Positions 4,902 through 6,765 of a DNA stretch of 6,765 bases are shown here, piece by piece. Each line of letters begins with the position of its first letter. Position 1 is the stretch's first letter. The stretch lies in assembly GCA_027364495.1 (NCBI GenBank), contig DAHXPE010000533.1:1-6765 (forward strand). Direction: 5' to 3'. The DNA comes from Candidatus Heimdallarchaeota archaeon. GTDB lineage: Archaea > Asgardarchaeota > Heimdallarchaeia > Hodarchaeales > LC-3. The translations under genes were made by a program, and so were the position numbers. The notes below the pieces were generated by a model. The model ran no database searches, was not told the DNA's origin, and saw only the letters and a program-made list of their open reading frames with translations.

Positions 4902-6716
4902 ATGAGTTATTTCAATAAACGAATATTTGAGAATTCGGGTAATGGAATGGCAATATTAGATGATAAAGGATTTATTAAATCATCCAATTCTGCATTTATT
5001 TCATTTGTTCAAAACGACCTAAATGACCTTACTGATACAGAATTTGTAAATTTAATTTCTGAAACTGATAGAATTGATTTTCAAAAAACTCTTAATACAA
5101 TATTTCATGGTGAAATTGTACAGAATTTTTTTACACATTTGCAATTGAAAAATCAAAAGAAAATTTTGCTAATAATTTATCCTACTGCCTTATTAGGTGA
5201 TCAAGATAAGATTACAGGAGTATTTTTAAACTGCTTCGAATATCCAGATCAATCTTTAAATCGATTAAATTTATTTGATCGAGGTGATCTATATGAAAAT
5301 TTAATAAAAATGATTCCAGATACGATATTCATTCATTCCAAAGGAAAATTTTTATTTTCAAATAAATCTGGATTAAATCTTTTAGGAGCGAAGGATTTTA
5401 ATGAGCTAGTAAAAAATCCAGTTATTCATTATATTCATCCTGATTATAAAGATTTGGTAATAGAAAGAATTAAAAATATGGAATCACAAAATATTGATGC
5501 TCCACCTTCCATAGAGAAATTGGTTAGATTAGATGGTTCTGTTATAACAGTTGAAGTAGAAGGTAGACCAATTAAATATGGTGATTTAGAAGCAAATTTA
5601 ATGGTTATTCGTGATTTAACTCAAATTCTCAGAGATCAAGAAAAATTAAAGGAAAGTGAAACACGAAATAAGGCTATACTTTTAGCACTTCCAGATTTAA
5701 TGTTTATTCTTAATAAAGAAGGAATTATTCTCGATTTTAATGGATCAGATGAGTCTGAATTATATCTCCCAAAGGAAATTATTATAGGTACAAAATTATC
5801 TTCTATATTTCCGGAAAATACTGTAAAGCTAATGTTATCAAAAATTGAGCACACATTGTATTCAAAAGAAAAGACTATTTTTGAATATCAACTACCCGTG
5901 CCTAAGGGGTTGCAAACTTATGAAGCGCGATTTATATATTATGGTGAAAATCAAGTAATGGCTTTGGTAAGGGATATAACAAAAGAAAAAGAGGCAGAAA
6001 AAGATCATCTTAGAATGCTTAGGATCGATTCGATAGGAATGTTAGCAGGCGGTATTGCTCACGATTTTAACAATATTTTGATGAAAATTTTAGGGAATAT
6101 CAATTTGATGAGTCTTGAAGTGATGGATCCATCTATCATTAAATACCTGAACGATGTAGAAAATGCAACATATCAGGCTACAAAATTAACTAATCAATTA
6201 TTAACATTTGCCAAAGGAGGTGATCCTGTAACTAAGCCTGAATCAATAAAAAAAATAATAGAAGAATCTGTCTCACTGTCTATGAGTGGTTCAAAGTCTA
6301 AAGTAGTGACTAATTATTCAGAAAAAGCATTAAATATTCATGTAGAGGCAGAAGCAGGTCAAATAACTCAGGTTATAAATAATTTGGTCATAAACGCAGA
6401 TCAATCTATGCCAGATGGAGGTATAATTGATATTGAGATTGAAAAAATCAAATTAAAATCTGATCAATTTCCTGATGTTCAGGGAGGAGATTACGTAAAA
6501 ATAATTATAAGAGACCAAGGACAAGGAATTGAAGAAGAATTAAGAGATAAGATATTCGAACCATATTTTACGACAAAAAAAAATGGTACTGGGCTAGGTT
6601 TGACAATTTGTTATTCCATTGTTAAACGTCATGGAGGATATATTGATATCCAAAGTAAAGTTGGAAAAGGTTCATCATTCATCGTTTATTTGCCCGTAAG
6701 CAAAGTCATTACTTGA
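4902..6716 (+). CDS. Soluble sensor histidine kinase with three PAS domains; C-terminus unreliable
   Basis: Numbered from ATG 4902 (604 codons); the frame also opens at TTG 4887, five codons earlier, but ATG fits the promoter better. No membrane segment is seen, so it is a cytosolic sensor. PAS-like domains occupy about 11-110, 129-241 (the clearest: YENLIKMIPDTIFIHSKGK, then HPDYKDLV) and 253-361. A charged linker leads to the dimerisation/phosphoacceptor helix GGIAHDFNNIL with H387 as the phosphorylated His. The ATPase domain has an N-box (NNLVINADQSM, 493-503), G1 (DQGQGI, 538-543), F-box (IFEPYFTT, 551-558) and G2 (NGTGLGL, 561-567), so it looks catalytically complete. Ligand and partner are unknown, and no response regulator gene is in the window. 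Kinases of this HDFNN class often continue into a receiver domain. Here the frame ends after YLPVSK, and the last codons and the stop lie in an inverted copy of bases from this same gene, so the true end is probably lost. Confidence 0.88.
   Translation: MSYFNKRIFENSGNGMAILDDKGFIKSSNSAFISFVQNDLNDLTDTEFVNLISETDRIDFQKTLNTIFHGEIVQNFFTHLQLKNQKKILLIIYPTALLGDQDKITGVFLNCFEYPDQSLNRLNLFDRGDLYENLIKMIPDTIFIHSKGKFLFSNKSGLNLLGAKDFNELVKNPVIHYIHPDYKDLVIERIKNMESQNIDAPPSIEKLVRLDGSVITVEVEGRPIKYGDLEANLMVIRDLTQILRDQEKLKESETRNKAILLALPDLMFILNKEGIILDFNGSDESELYLPKEIIIGTKLSSIFPENTVKLMLSKIEHTLYSKEKTIFEYQLPVPKGLQTYEARFIYYGENQVMALVRDITKEKEAEKDHLRMLRIDSIGMLAGGIAHDFNNILMKILGNINLMSLEVMDPSIIKYLNDVENATYQATKLTNQLLTFAKGGDPVTKPESIKKIIEESVSLSMSGSKSKVVTNYSEKALNIHVEAEAGQITQVINNLVINADQSMPDGGIIDIEIEKIKLKSDQFPDVQGGDYVKIIIRDQGQGIEEELRDKIFEPYFTTKKNGTGLGLTICYSIVKRHGGYIDIQSKVGKGSSFIVYLPVSKVIT
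5902..5966 (+). repeat. Inverted repeat, left arm (inside kinase PAS3)
   Basis: These 65 bases, coding for part of the third PAS domain (around PKGLQTYEARFIYYGENQVM), match the reverse complement of 6701-6765 with one difference: G5961 against T6706, where C would be expected. Bases 5902-5960 match without error over 59 positions. This arm is in a normal coding context, so it is the original. Confidence 0.97.
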
Positions 6717-6765
6717 TTTTCACCATAATATATAAATCGCGCTTCATAAGTTTGCAACCCCTTAG
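6701..6765 (-). repeat. Inverted repeat, right arm at the window end; likely fold-back artefact
   Basis: The last 65 bases are the reverse complement of 5902-5966 (64/65 identical), separated from it by 734 bases. The match runs to the final base of the window. CAAAG at 6701-6705 may be short junction homology, with the exact copy starting at 6707. Inverted joins of this kind are typical of multiple-displacement-amplification chimeras or assembly errors. They are unlikely to be biology, because the copied piece is a fragment from mid-domain. Confidence 0.85.

Noticed and set aside
5636..5854. 72-codon minus-strand frame within the kinase
   Set aside because: Antisense to PAS3, with no motif of its own.
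5902..6765. Inverted repeats as ends of a mobile element enclosing the kinase core
   Set aside because: The left arm is ordinary PAS coding sequence, there is no transposase or target duplication, and the right arm stops at the window edge.

Overview
The window reads as a piece of an AT-rich archaeal genome, most likely a Promethearchaeota (Asgard, Lokiarchaeia-like) metagenome contig. This is inference. The hints are genes with AT-rich TATA-like boxes about 20-40 bases before the start codon, almost no Shine-Dalgarno signals (leaderless or near-leaderless starts), U-tract terminators, a small membrane protein with a B-box-like zinc finger and a zinc ribbon, and a soluble multi-PAS histidine kinase. 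A bacterium is not excluded: the ArsR/AHSA1/DHFR-like cassette and the flavin oxidoreductase are of types common in bacteria.

Layout. Bases 1-73 may hold the start of a leftward gene, with a TATA-like box and a 10-base direct repeat behind it. At 246-896 (+) lies a two-helix membrane protein with zinc-binding domains at both ends. It converges on 912-1583 (-), a ribbon-helix-helix (RHH) protein with a helical C-terminal domain I do not recognise. A 450-base gap follows, with a G-rich hairpin and T-tract, then two 20-bp palindromes in front of the next operon. That operon is an ArsR-family repressor (2034-2360, +) followed two bases later by one reading frame (2363-3382, +) that joins an AHSA1/SRPBCC domain to a DHFR-like (RibD C-terminal) reductase domain. 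A symmetric A/T-tract hairpin separates it from the convergent Old Yellow Enzyme-type flavin oxidoreductase (3466-4533, -), which is visibly richer in G+C than the rest. After a 368-base AT-rich gap comes a three-PAS histidine kinase (about 4902-6716, +).

Two points matter most. First, the AHSA1-DHFR fusion joint sits on a run of seven A. One A fewer would give two tandem TAA stops overlapping the ATG of a full-length stand-alone DHFR-like gene. The fusion is therefore a real single-base event, a slippage site, or a homopolymer error. Second, the last 65 bases are an inverted copy (64/65) of bases 5902-5966 inside the kinase gene, and they supply the kinase's stop codon. This looks like a fold-back chimera or assembly artefact, so the kinase C-terminus should be treated as unknown and a receiver domain may be missing.

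The ArsR/AHSA1/DHFR-like genes form one likely self-regulated operon. The other genes are separately promoted neighbours with no evident shared pathway. I found no CRISPR array, tRNA, rRNA or insertion sequence.
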